Assembly (NCBI GenBank): GCA_951394045.1 | Contig: OX596001.1 | Location: forward strand, 124,001-188,000 | DNA length: 64,000 bases | From: Nitzschia sp. DOCU1 | Taxonomy: Eukaryota; Bacillariophyta; Bacillariophyceae; Bacillariales; Bacillariaceae | Direction: 5' to 3' | Shown: positions 32,452-40,768 of the stretch, piece after piece | Position numbering within the stretch: the first letter of the stretch is position 1 | Layout: the number at the start of each line of letters is the position of its first letter | The notes under the pieces: model-generated | Told to the model about the DNA's origin: nothing | Database searches by the model: none | Seen by the model: the letters and a program-made list of their open reading frames with translations, nothing else | Translations under genes and position numbers: made by a program

Positions 32452-33992
32452 ATTCATTCTCACGTGACCCACATCAAACTACCAAGAAATTGTCGTGTTT
32501 CCACAAGAAAAATGCGGTACGAGCAACAAAAACGACGCAACAAAAAAGAAAAACAAGAAGCAGGATGATGCCTAGCTGCTGCAGCACCAAAGATTTACTT
32601 GAGGAAGAAGACTCCCGACTTTCTCTTCTTGTCGTTCGGGGGAACATATTTATTCCATCATAATTTCAACGTGATTATGATGCTGCTGCTACTACTCCCG
32701 CCATCTTCGTTGTGGTGGTCATCGTTATCACATGATTAGGACGATGCACGTGACCACCACAACCAGTTTTTCTACTTCTTCTCCTTCTTCTTAGCAGTAG
32801 TAAGTCCGACGAAGAGCTGAACAGCAGCAAGTCAAATGGTTTAGTGCTTGTAGCGCTAAAAAGTCGCAGAGACAGAAGAAAAGAAGATGAAGGAAACCAC
32901 GCCATTTTGATGCTGTAGCAACATTGTTCGTCGTGTCGTGCTTCGTCGTCTTCGACCTCCTCTTCCTCGCCGTGCACCGCCGCAACATACGACACAGCAC
33001 GACAGCCCCTCTCACTACTGCTGGAACTAATCGTCACAACTAATAGAAGACTAGATAGTAGTTATAGTTCTTTTTATTCCACTACTAGCATACTGGATGA
33101 TTTTGTAATCTCTCGATCGGAACTTCATCATGCTTGGTTCGCCCCGTCGCCATGCTCGGACGAGTTCGTCGCGCTCGCCTTCAGTGCAGTTTGTGCATAA
33201 AGTGCACAGCCGGAAACATACATATGTACATGTATGATATCGTTCCCCCTATCGGGTCCGAAAAAAGAACCCTTCGTCGATGCGAGCCCAAATTATTATG
33301 CCTCTTGACTCATCTTGAAAAATGGACTGAGAATTTTTGGGACTGCGTACGACTTTCTATGTTACGTAAGTTCATACGAAGCCTCCAAGGTAGGATGGGA
33401 AGGTAGGATCGAAGGTTCCAAACCAATTGCGAACAGGGCGAATTATTGACGTCAGTCTGAGTCTGATGTCATCCTCATTCAGTAGTCTCAGATTCCTTGT
33501 CAACCACGCCGGGCGGCCACTCGCCACATGGATTGGTCCAGAATCTACGCACGTCATTCAATCTACACCCTAAGTATCCCACCTGAAGGAAGGCCTCAAG
33601 GTAAAAGGAACGTGGTGACAACAACGACGTGGTTTTCACCACAACATGAATAGGCCCCGGCGTTTGGTTTAGAGCCAAGTCAACTGCATCCGAGCAATCT
33701 CATTGGCCGTTCCAGACGTCTCATCATCTGGCCTCCCATCACTTATGTGGAACAACCCAATAGAATTCAATGCCCTTTGGGAATTTGCGCTCACGTCATA
33801 CCCATCATTGCTCGAGGGCAGCGTTTCCCATCACATCTGATCGACATCCAGAGCTTGGGTGTTTTCGATCAGACATCAACGTCCGCGGCAACTCTATCAT
33901 GATGTTTAGCTGCCAAGCAGCTGCTGTCTACAGCACATAAACTCACGAGACCCATCATCCCTGTTTTTCTCTTGTTGTTTCTTCTATGCGCC
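32452..33992. other. Intergenic with homeobox gene promoter
   Basis: 1.5 kb with no supported gene; minus-strand frames up to 120 codons are low complexity. Upstream of the homeodomain gene are a full TGACGTCA at 33447-33454 and ACGTCA half-sites at 33551-33556 and 33793-33798. These match the CRE type that bZIP factors use in diatom CO2/cAMP responses. Confidence 0.45.
33447..33454 (+). promoter_or_regulatory. CRE-like palindrome TGACGTCA
   Basis: An exact 8-base CRE about 540 bases upstream of the homeodomain start, with two more ACGTCA half-sites nearer the gene (33551, 33793). In diatoms, TGACGT elements bound by bZIP proteins mediate CO2/cAMP regulation. Function here is inferred from sequence only. 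Confidence 0.35.
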
Positions 33993-34850
33993 ATGATGAC
34001 CCTGACGAACTTAAACAAGCCCACTGTCAAGTCTCAAGGCCGGGGGAGATCCAACAGTCTCCCGACGCCGGTAGTAGAATATCTGAAGACTTGGTTAATG
34101 GAGCACATGCATCATCCGTATCCTACCGATCAAGAAAAGGCTGAGATGGTGCTCAAGACAGGCATTGATGTCAAGAGATTAAACAACTGGTTCGTGAACA
34201 ACCGAATTCGATACTGGAAGCCCCGTATGGAAACAATGCAACGTCAACAACAGCAACACCGAACGATTCCAGAGCCTACAGTTGTTGCTGGGCCGTACAC
34301 AAGGTTAACCTCGCCCGCCGTCAAGGAACTAGCATTGGTGGCTCCCAAGGAATCCAATCCTGCCACCACGCAACACTATCAAGAAGAAGTAGTATCTCGA
34401 ACTCACCAAGAATTGGTTTCGAAATCGACTTATGCTCCATCTTCATCGTTTACTTCCTTCAAGACAGTCAATAATACTACTGCTACATCATCTACACCAG
34501 CCTCGTCGCCTACCGCATGCGTAAGCATCACCAGTGATGTTTCACAATATGATGAAGGCGACTGGAGTGATGCAGATGCGGCCTCGATTCGAAGTAAGGG
34601 CGAGTCACCATTGCCTGCTACGGAAGCAGCTCTCGTTACTCCCTCTCCGAAGCTGTCTCGAAAACGAACCATTTCCGATCTGGAAGCAAGTGCACCTTCC
34701 ATTCCATCCTCGCCCCGAACCAAGTTCAACTGCAAGAATGAGGTCCTATGGCGAGAAGCTTGCGTATCGCCGTCCCGCGAGGCTACGCTGCCCACATTGG
34801 ATGAGGCGGCCCTTCTATTTGGCTTTGCTACGAGTAGCGGCAGCCAGTAA
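33993..34850 (+). CDS. TALE (KN-type) homeodomain transcription factor
   Basis: Single exon, 285 aa from the ATG at 33993; the open frame reaches 33972, but that codon is TTG. Residues about 17-79 are a three-amino-acid-loop-extension homeodomain: SLPTPVVEYLKTWLMEHMHHPYPT, split here as LKTWLMEH then HHPYPT, EKAEMVLKTGIDVKRLNNWF, and recognition helix WFVNNRIRYWKP. The PYP in the loop defines TALE. The usual recognition-helix residues N-A-R-R are N-N-R-I here, so DNA contact may differ. There is no MEINOX or other partner domain. The rest is Ser/Thr/Pro-rich with a basic KLSRKR patch that could be a nuclear signal. Likely a nuclear DNA-binding regulator; target unknown. Confidence 0.9.
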   Translation: MMTLTNLNKPTVKSQGRGRSNSLPTPVVEYLKTWLMEHMHHPYPTDQEKAEMVLKTGIDVKRLNNWFVNNRIRYWKPRMETMQRQQQQHRTIPEPTVVAGPYTRLTSPAVKELALVAPKESNPATTQHYQEEVVSRTHQELVSKSTYAPSSSFTSFKTVNNTTATSSTPASSPTACVSITSDVSQYDEGDWSDADAASIRSKGESPLPATEAALVTPSPKLSRKRTISDLEASAPSIPSSPRTKFNCKNEVLWREACVSPSREATLPTLDEAALLFGFATSSGSQ

Positions 34851-36049
34851 GCAGGACTCGGCTAGGGCTACGGGGCCCTGCCTTTGATTCTGGTCAAAGT
34901 GCAAAGCCTCTGCCTCCCCTTCAAAGACGAAATGAAGATTATACTGCATATTCCATCTTCCTGTCTTTTGTTCAGGGGAACCGTAATCGCATCTACATTG
35001 TGCGGTTGTCTTCGCGCGTTCTCAGCATCACCTCCTCTCTTGCAGCCTTCGTTCTTGGTTAGTTTTTGGGTAGTCCGACCAAGAAGTGGGGCCTGCGTGC
35101 ACCTTTCTAGAAGCAATCGAATAGCAAACTAACGACTAGTACACAGAAAGATCGCAGAATCGTAATGCAAAACTTTGCTACTAACAGTGCCTAGTGCTTC
35201 GCTGCTCTATGATAGCCATAGTCATTCAGCTAAGAACATCATCTGTACCGTTTCAAAGGCAAGCGCTTCTAGGGAGTCGTCGAGGGTACTATGCTATTCA
35301 TTCACTCTTACTAGAGACTACCGGTATGGTGGGTATTCTCTATTAGCAGATCCATCATTCATGGAGTCGGCTGGGGTGGTGGCACCTTTTATTGCAGCTT
35401 CAACTTCCGTGATGTCTGTGAAAGAGAGCCGCGACGAGAAGTGATGGCAGCATTCCGATTTGTGACCAATCGGTGAAGGCTGGAAAACACATACGTGGCC
35501 GCTTCATTTATTCTCTGTGGATACCCGGAAGTTCGCAGCTTCAACTTTGGCCCAACCACACGAGAAATCGCTCTCCCCAAAGATGTACTGTAGGGCGAGC
35601 CTCTCCCCCCCCAAAGTATTTGTCGACTCCTCGGACTTCATACAGTTGGGGACATGGCGCCGGATGGCGAAAGCGATTGGCAAGCATCCGTTTCTTGGAC
35701 CATGAGACGATGGAGAGACTTGGCATTCTATTATTTCCCCAGGATTAATATTTAGACGACCTAGAGTAATTTATCCAACATTGATTTCGAAGCTGCCCGT
35801 AGTAGAGCAATCAAAATCCTCTCGTCATACGGGTGTAATACCGCAAATTGTTTCCCATATCTTCTCTCTAAATAGTAGTCCTGATCTTACCGTCTAAAGC
35901 ATACGAACGCTAGTAGTCTCGCTCGCGAATGAGAGTACTACTAGTAGCTGCATTCACAAATAAACACGTTTGGCCGGGATTGTAACGACAACGCAGCCCG
36001 CAGATGTCGGATGGTCCCAACGTTTCTTCATAAATTTCCCATAAGGGGA
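34851..36049. other. Intergenic, nothing recognised
   Basis: 1.2 kb between the homeodomain gene and the 3' end of the first Pro-rich gene. Short frames only. One CTACCGGTAT (35318-35327) and one CTACTAGTAG (35938-35947) are present. Confidence 0.5.
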
Positions 36050-37084
36050 TCAAACAACAATAGCAGCAGCCGGTGACTTAGTTCCAGCGGGTACTGGAGT
36101 CGTGGCAGGTGCAGGCGTTCCAGCGGGGGCAGGGGTATTCGGTTGAGGAGTCCCAGCAGGGGCAGGAGTCCCAGCGGGTGCCGGGGTATTGGGCCGTGGA
36201 GTACCGGCCGGTGCAGGAGTGCCAACAGGAGCAGGAGTATTGGGTCGTGGAGTACCAGCCGGTGCCGGGGTTCCAGCGGGTGCAGGAGTATTTGGTCGTG
36301 GGGTACCAGCCGGTGCCGGAGTACCAGCGGGTGCTGGAGTGTTTGGTCTTGGAGTACCAGCGGGTGCAGGAGTGTTTGGTCGTGGTGTACCAGCGGGTGC
36401 TGGAGTTCCAGCCGATGGTGGAGCAACAATCGGTGATCTCGCTGGCACTGGTGCGATTGGCGCTGGTGTCGAATTACTACGTGGTCGTATTCCCATTGCA
36501 GAAGACTGGCCTCGGGCCCAAGGACGCATTTGACGACTCGTGTGGCTAGTACCTTCAGTCGTCTGCGACAAAGCAGCCTGCTGGTCAGAGCTAGCCGTTT
36601 CGACCGGGTCATCACCATGCAGCTCTCGTGTCACTTTCGGATCATTCTGGGCAAGTTCAAGCAGGGATTCAAAAACAGATGCTGATGATTCCTGGAACGA
36701 GGAAGAATCCATCTTCTCAGTGTAATCAGACTTCGTTGGGGTTGACATGATGAGATCCTCTCCCTCTGTCGAGGCGGGGCCATAGCTGTTGTCAGTCACC
36801 CCCGTGCTTTCTGGGAGGTTGGTGGTCGCACCAATGCTGTTTCGTAGGGTCGACGCGGCATCACGTGGGCGAACCGAGTTTATCCTGAAATATTGCTGGT
36901 TGTTGTTGATGGAAGAAAGATTGAAAAAGGTATCTTTGTCAACATGAACAAGAGACAAGAGGACCATGGTGGCAACAGCCATCAAGACAAAGAGTTTGAA
37001 CATTGCGAAAAATCGATCGAATCCTCGCTTTGAAGAGCTGTCGGTTAAAATCGGAGCGTCGGTGCGTCCCATGTTGGCAATCAT
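36050..37084 (-). CDS. Pro/Thr/Ala-repeat signal-anchor protein, copy 1
   Basis: 344 aa from the ATG at 37084. An in-frame ATG at 37135 would add 17 residues, but similarity to copy 2 starts at the MIxxM of 37084. Residues about 30-48 are a hydrophobic signal anchor (LFVLMAVATMVLLSLVHV). The middle is Ser/Thr-rich with a conserved FESLLELAQNDPK patch. The last 130 residues are a 17-residue repeat, roughly AGTPAPAGTPRPNTPAP (51-base DNA period, 36090-36420). This resembles secreted or cell-wall hydroxyproline/mucin-like glycoproteins, and a frustule or mucilage role is possible. Paralogue of 37937-39121. Confidence 0.75.
   Translation of the reverse strand: MIANMGRTDAPILTDSSSKRGFDRFFAMFKLFVLMAVATMVLLSLVHVDKDTFFNLSSINNNQQYFRINSVRPRDAASTLRNSIGATTNLPESTGVTDNSYGPASTEGEDLIMSTPTKSDYTEKMDSSSFQESSASVFESLLELAQNDPKVTRELHGDDPVETASSDQQAALSQTTEGTSHTSRQMRPWARGQSSAMGIRPRSNSTPAPIAPVPARSPIVAPPSAGTPAPAGTPRPNTPAPAGTPRPNTPAPAGTPAPAGTPRPNTPAPAGTPAPAGTPRPNTPAPVGTPAPAGTPRPNTPAPAGTPAPAGTPQPNTPAPAGTPAPATTPVPAGTKSPAAAIVV
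36090..36420 (-). repeat. 51-bp coding tandem repeat (TPAPAGTPRPN)
   Basis: GGTCGTGG recurs at 51-base spacing (for example 36242 and 36293) as part of near-identical units encoding 17 residues of the Pro/Thr/Ala repeat. Copy number is probably variable. Confidence 0.85.
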
Positions 37085-37936
37085 TGTCATGAAGTGAAGT
37101 TTCCCTGAGTCAATCGGGATTAATGAGCACTTCATCAGAGAAAATCCAGGACCATATCTTGAAAATTTACCCCACGATGGCTATAGAACAAGATGGGGCT
37201 GTGAAGCATCGAGGCGCTGGAGCTGCAGTATCATTTTTCTTGCACGACCCCCTAATCGCACTCGGCGACTAAGTCTCAGCTTCCATTGGATTCCCAGGAA
37301 AATCGAAATCATCCCTCGCTCGGGGACTGGACTTTTTTGTCCAATGCCTGCTGAGTACACCTCACAATGAACAAAACGAATGGTAATATATATAGCAACA
37401 TTGTCACCGAAATTGTGAATGCCTCGCAAACTATTCAGTAGTAGTCTATGAGGTTATGCTGGGTCAAAAATTGCATAGATGAGAGGCGCCGCGAAAATCA
37501 CGAGCTCGACGCAAACTACGAGCTCGGCGACAAAAAATCTTCGCCGGCCCGCAATTTCCAGATTCTTCCGCCAAAACCACGAGCTGCTAGCTACTACTAG
37601 AGCGTGAAGCTTGCCCCATGACAGCCCAAGCACGAAGATCTTGACGGATGGTGCAAGATATCGTCCTTGTGTGGATTCCAACGAATGTATCAAGATAGAT
37701 CGTTGTAGAGCGAAAAGGGATTACAGCCGGTGGCATCCGATAGGAACGAGAGCAAACATCGTCACTGCTGGATGCCTCGCAAAATCGACCACTCGTGACT
37801 CAACTGCTAACGTGTGGTTTCCATGATGCCAGAAACCATGTTCACAACTTCTACAAGCGGAAATGGATGGCGCAAGCGACAGCTAGGATGATAATGGCAA
37901 TGCTGCTAGCAGATGTTGTTTAGTTTCATCGCTTCT
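37085..37936. repeat. Left copy of duplicated bidirectional promoter region
   Basis: Matches 39122-39990. Shared landmarks are GTGAAGCATCGAGGCGCTGGAGC (37191 and 39240), the ACGAGCTC runs near 37500 and 39534, and ATCGTCACT.CTGGATGCC.C before the b561 start (37760 and 39770). It includes the upstream region of Pro-rich gene 1 and a dead b561 start. Confidence 0.85.
37772..37915 (+). pseudogene. 5' fragment of cytochrome b561 gene
   Basis: The ATG at 37772 aligns with the b561 start at 39784, and GACCACTCGTGACTCAA matches the coding start, but here a TGA comes after eight codons. Similarity resumes through TTTCCATGA...ACCATGTT.AC.TCTAC.A..A and GCGCAA.CGAC to about 37915, the start of the first membrane helix. 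It then stops abruptly next to the 3' end of Pro-rich gene 2. The copy is clearly non-functional and marks the duplication breakpoint. Confidence 0.8.
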
Positions 37937-39121
37937 TTATACATTAATGTTAGTACCCGGTGCCGGAGTTCCAGCAGGTGCAGGAGTCGTAGCAGGTGCC
38001 GGAGTTCCAGCGGGTGCAGCAGTGTTAGGTTGTGGAGTAGTAGCCGGTGCCGGAGTGCCAATTGGTGCAGGAGTTCCAGCGGGCACAGGGGTAGTAACTG
38101 GGGCCGGAGTCCCAATAGGTGAAGGCGTAGTAGCCGGTGCTGGAGTTCCTCCAACGGGCGCAGGGGTAGTAGCCGGTGCCGGAGTCCCAATAGGTGCTGG
38201 AGTAGTAGGGCGAGCAGGTGCCGGAGTTCCAATAGGTGCTGGAGTATTCGGTCGTGGAGTACTCGCTGGCGCCGGCGTTCCAGCGGGTGCAGGAGTATTT
38301 GGTCGAGGCGTACCCGCTGGTGCCGGGGTTATGACTGGCGCTGGAGTCGCATTCGGTCCTGGAGTCATTGGGGCGACTGGAGCGGGGGTCCTTGGGTAAA
38401 ACTGGCCTGGGGAGCTGGGATCGTTAATAATGATAATGATGACGCCGTCGTCGTTTCTTCCCTTGTTTTTGCCAAAGACATTAGACTTTATCTTTCCTCC
38501 ATTCTTTCTGCCCTTTGCTTTTTTCATTCGACGACTCCTCTTGTGACTTCCTGCATAGGTCGAAGAATACGTCTTCTGGGACAAAGCTGGATGCTGTTCC
38601 TGAGAGCCTGGTGTTACGGCCGCGTCTTCGTCTGGAAGCTTTTGTGTCTTTTTCGGATCGCCTTTGGCAAGTTCAAGAAGGGAATCCAGAATAGATCCTT
38701 TCTGGTGGGACGAGAAATCCAACGTCTCGGCTTGATCGTCAGAGGACTTGGGGGTTGACACGATCAGATCCTCACTGCTCTCCCGCAGGGCGGGGCGATT
38801 CTGGCTGATGCTAGTCACTCCCATGTTCTCTGGGGTAGTGCTAGTCACACCATTGTTGCTGCCTTGGGTCGAGCGGGCATCCTGCGAACGACCACCCGCG
38901 TTTCTTCTGAAAAAGTGCTTGTCGTTGTTGACAGAACGGGCCGAACGATTGAAGAATGTACCTCGTTCGTCAACATGAACCATTGAAAAGTGCACAAGGG
39001 TGGCGAAAGCAATCAAGGCCAAAAGTTTGGACATTTTGAAATAAAGAGCAGATCCTTGGTGGGAAGAATTGGTGTCTGGTGAAATCAACGCGTCGGTGTT
39101 GCCTTGCATTTTGTCAATCAT
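37937..39121 (-). CDS. Pro/Thr/Ala-repeat signal-anchor protein, copy 2
   Basis: 394 aa starting MIDKMQG. Residues about 30-50 form a signal anchor (LLALIAFATLVHFSMVHV). The middle has the conserved LLELAKGDPKKTQ patch, then, unlike copy 1, a strongly basic segment RRMKKAKGRKNGGKIKS followed by DDGVIIIIIND. The C-terminal 150 residues are TPAP(A/I/V)(G/T)TP repeats, less regular than in copy 1. A basic segment plus Pro-rich repeats in a secreted protein could suit silica or cell-wall association, but this is speculation. Divergent with cytochrome b561, with starts 662 bases apart. Confidence 0.75.
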   Translation of the reverse strand: MIDKMQGNTDALISPDTNSSHQGSALYFKMSKLLALIAFATLVHFSMVHVDERGTFFNRSARSVNNDKHFFRRNAGGRSQDARSTQGSNNGVTSTTPENMGVTSISQNRPALRESSEDLIVSTPKSSDDQAETLDFSSHQKGSILDSLLELAKGDPKKTQKLPDEDAAVTPGSQEQHPALSQKTYSSTYAGSHKRSRRMKKAKGRKNGGKIKSNVFGKNKGRNDDGVIIIIINDPSSPGQFYPRTPAPVAPMTPGPNATPAPVITPAPAGTPRPNTPAPAGTPAPASTPRPNTPAPIGTPAPARPTTPAPIGTPAPATTPAPVGGTPAPATTPSPIGTPAPVTTPVPAGTPAPIGTPAPATTPQPNTAAPAGTPAPATTPAPAGTPAPGTNINV

Positions 39122-39783
39122 CGTAATGAAGTGAATTTTCCTCCGAGCCCATTGATATCAAAAAATGAGCACATCCTTCGAGGAAAATCAACCTATCCCC
39201 TTGGAACTACCCGAAACATGCGGCGTCTATAGCAAGCATCGTGAAGCATCGAGGCGCTGGAGCAGCAGTATCTTTTTTGTCCGGCACGACCCCTTAATCG
39301 CAGTCGGCGACTAGGTGGCGTCGTTCCTTCGTCCAAAGGATTCGCAAGAACCTTGACATCATCTTCTATCGCTTTGGACTCGTCTGTTCAATGCCTGCGT
39401 AGACCCCAAGCAATGAAATGAACAAATCAACATTATGATCGATACCATCTTGCGACTGTGTGTCGACGAGACGAAATGAGGTGGCTCGAAAACGTTGCAG
39501 TAGTTATGGGTGGTTGAGATTTCCCGCCAAAACTACGAGCTCTAGCGTGCAAATTGCGAGCTCCCAATCCCTACGTCGCTCAATGATTCTCCTCGCAAAA
39601 AAGCCGCCAAAGAAGGAATCCAAAATGCCCATGACACCCGAGCACAAAGGATCTTGGCGGATGTTCAGATGTGGTGCAAGAAATCGTCCTTGAGTGTGTC
39701 ATTCCAACGAAAAAGAAGACCATAGGTGGCTGTAGTAGAGGGATCGTAGCCATTGGCATTCGATAGGAACCCATCGTCACTGG
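39122..39783. promoter_or_regulatory. Bidirectional promoter, Pro-rich gene / cytochrome b561
   Basis: 662 bases between divergent starts, duplicated at 37085-37771. Conservation between the copies may reveal useful sites: GAAGCATCGAGGCGCTGG, CACGACCCC.TAATCGCA and ACGAGCTC are preserved in both. Confidence 0.5.
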
Positions 39784-40674
39784 ATGCCCCCCGAAATGGA
39801 ACCACTCGTGACTCAACCAGCACAAGATCCCGCGCCCAGTAGTCCTGCGATCGAAGTGTCGTCCAGTTTTCATGACGAAGAAGACACCATGTTGACTTCT
39901 ACCATTACTACAAGTGAAGATGTATGGCGCAAACGACTCTTACAAGGCCAGCAAGTGGCTTTGATAGTGGCGCCTCTGCTGGCCTTGGTGGCGCAGATTA
40001 CCGTCGGCGTTTGGATTTATCATTTAGGGGGTCTGTCCCGAGCACAAGGTCAAGCCAAGCTGGTCTTTAACTGGCATCCTCTATTCATGATCATGGCGTT
40101 TGTATTCATGACAGTGGCCAGCCTAAGCTTTCGATATCCGACCATGATGCGCCTGGAGAGAACCAAGGCCAAGTGGCTACATGGAACGTGTTGGATTGTA
40201 GCGGCTTTCTGCATGATCCTGGGGCTAGTGGCCGTCTTTCATTCCCACAATGATCCCGTGTCTGGATTAATTGCCAATCTCTATTCACTTCATTCCTGGA
40301 TTGGACTTTCAGTGGTACTATTCTATTTCGGACAGTTGCTAGCGGGCATGAGTTCGTTTGTTCCCGGCATTGCCGATCGACTGGGAATCCCTCCAACTAT
40401 CAAGGCCAGAATATTGCAGGTGCATTTATTTTTGGGCCCACTCTTGTACAAGGGCGTTTTACTAACGATTCTATTGGGTATTCAAGAAAAGGAAGGCTTT
40501 GTGGGGTGTGCTTACAAGGTAGACGAGCCCGATACGAGACCCTGGACTCATTACCACGATATACCAGAAGCCTGTCGCATCAGCCACGGATTGGGACTGC
40601 TAGTTTTGTTGGTGGGTCTGACGACTTGCTTTGCAGTGCATTCCTTTGATCGGGGAGACTTTCGTAGCAACTAG
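39784..40674 (+). CDS. Cytochrome b561 transmembrane electron carrier
   Basis: Single exon, 296 aa; a second Met at codon 5 is also possible. After a 48-residue cytosolic N-terminus come six membrane helices. Four conserved His that ligate two hemes are seen: His98 (NWHPLF), His133 (WLHGTC), His170 (SLHSW) and His214 (QVHLFL). The family moves electrons across membranes, usually from ascorbate to monodehydroascorbate or ferric chelates, so iron reduction or ascorbate recycling is plausible. There is no DOMON or other fused domain. The loop near the end carries EACRISHG. Divergent from Pro-rich gene 2 and convergent with the exchanger (94 bases apart). A dead copy of its 5' end lies at 37772. 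Confidence 0.9.
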   Translation: MPPEMEPLVTQPAQDPAPSSPAIEVSSSFHDEEDTMLTSTITTSEDVWRKRLLQGQQVALIVAPLLALVAQITVGVWIYHLGGLSRAQGQAKLVFNWHPLFMIMAFVFMTVASLSFRYPTMMRLERTKAKWLHGTCWIVAAFCMILGLVAVFHSHNDPVSGLIANLYSLHSWIGLSVVLFYFGQLLAGMSSFVPGIADRLGIPPTIKARILQVHLFLGPLLYKGVLLTILLGIQEKEGFVGCAYKVDEPDTRPWTHYHDIPEACRISHGLGLLVLLVGLTTCFAVHSFDRGDFRSN

Positions 40675-40768
40675 ATTCCCGTGGATGGTATTCATTCAAC
40701 ATTTTCGCTACTGCTAGTACCTCAAAGTCAAATGTTCATAGTTTCACTAGCGACACAATTCTATTATA
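40675..40768. other. Convergent spacer with (TATAC)n microsatellite
   Basis: 94 bases between the stops of b561 and the exchanger. It contains a short ATACT/TATAC repeat at about 40765-40785 that overlaps the end of the exchanger gene. The 3' UTRs of the two genes probably overlap. Confidence 0.5.
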
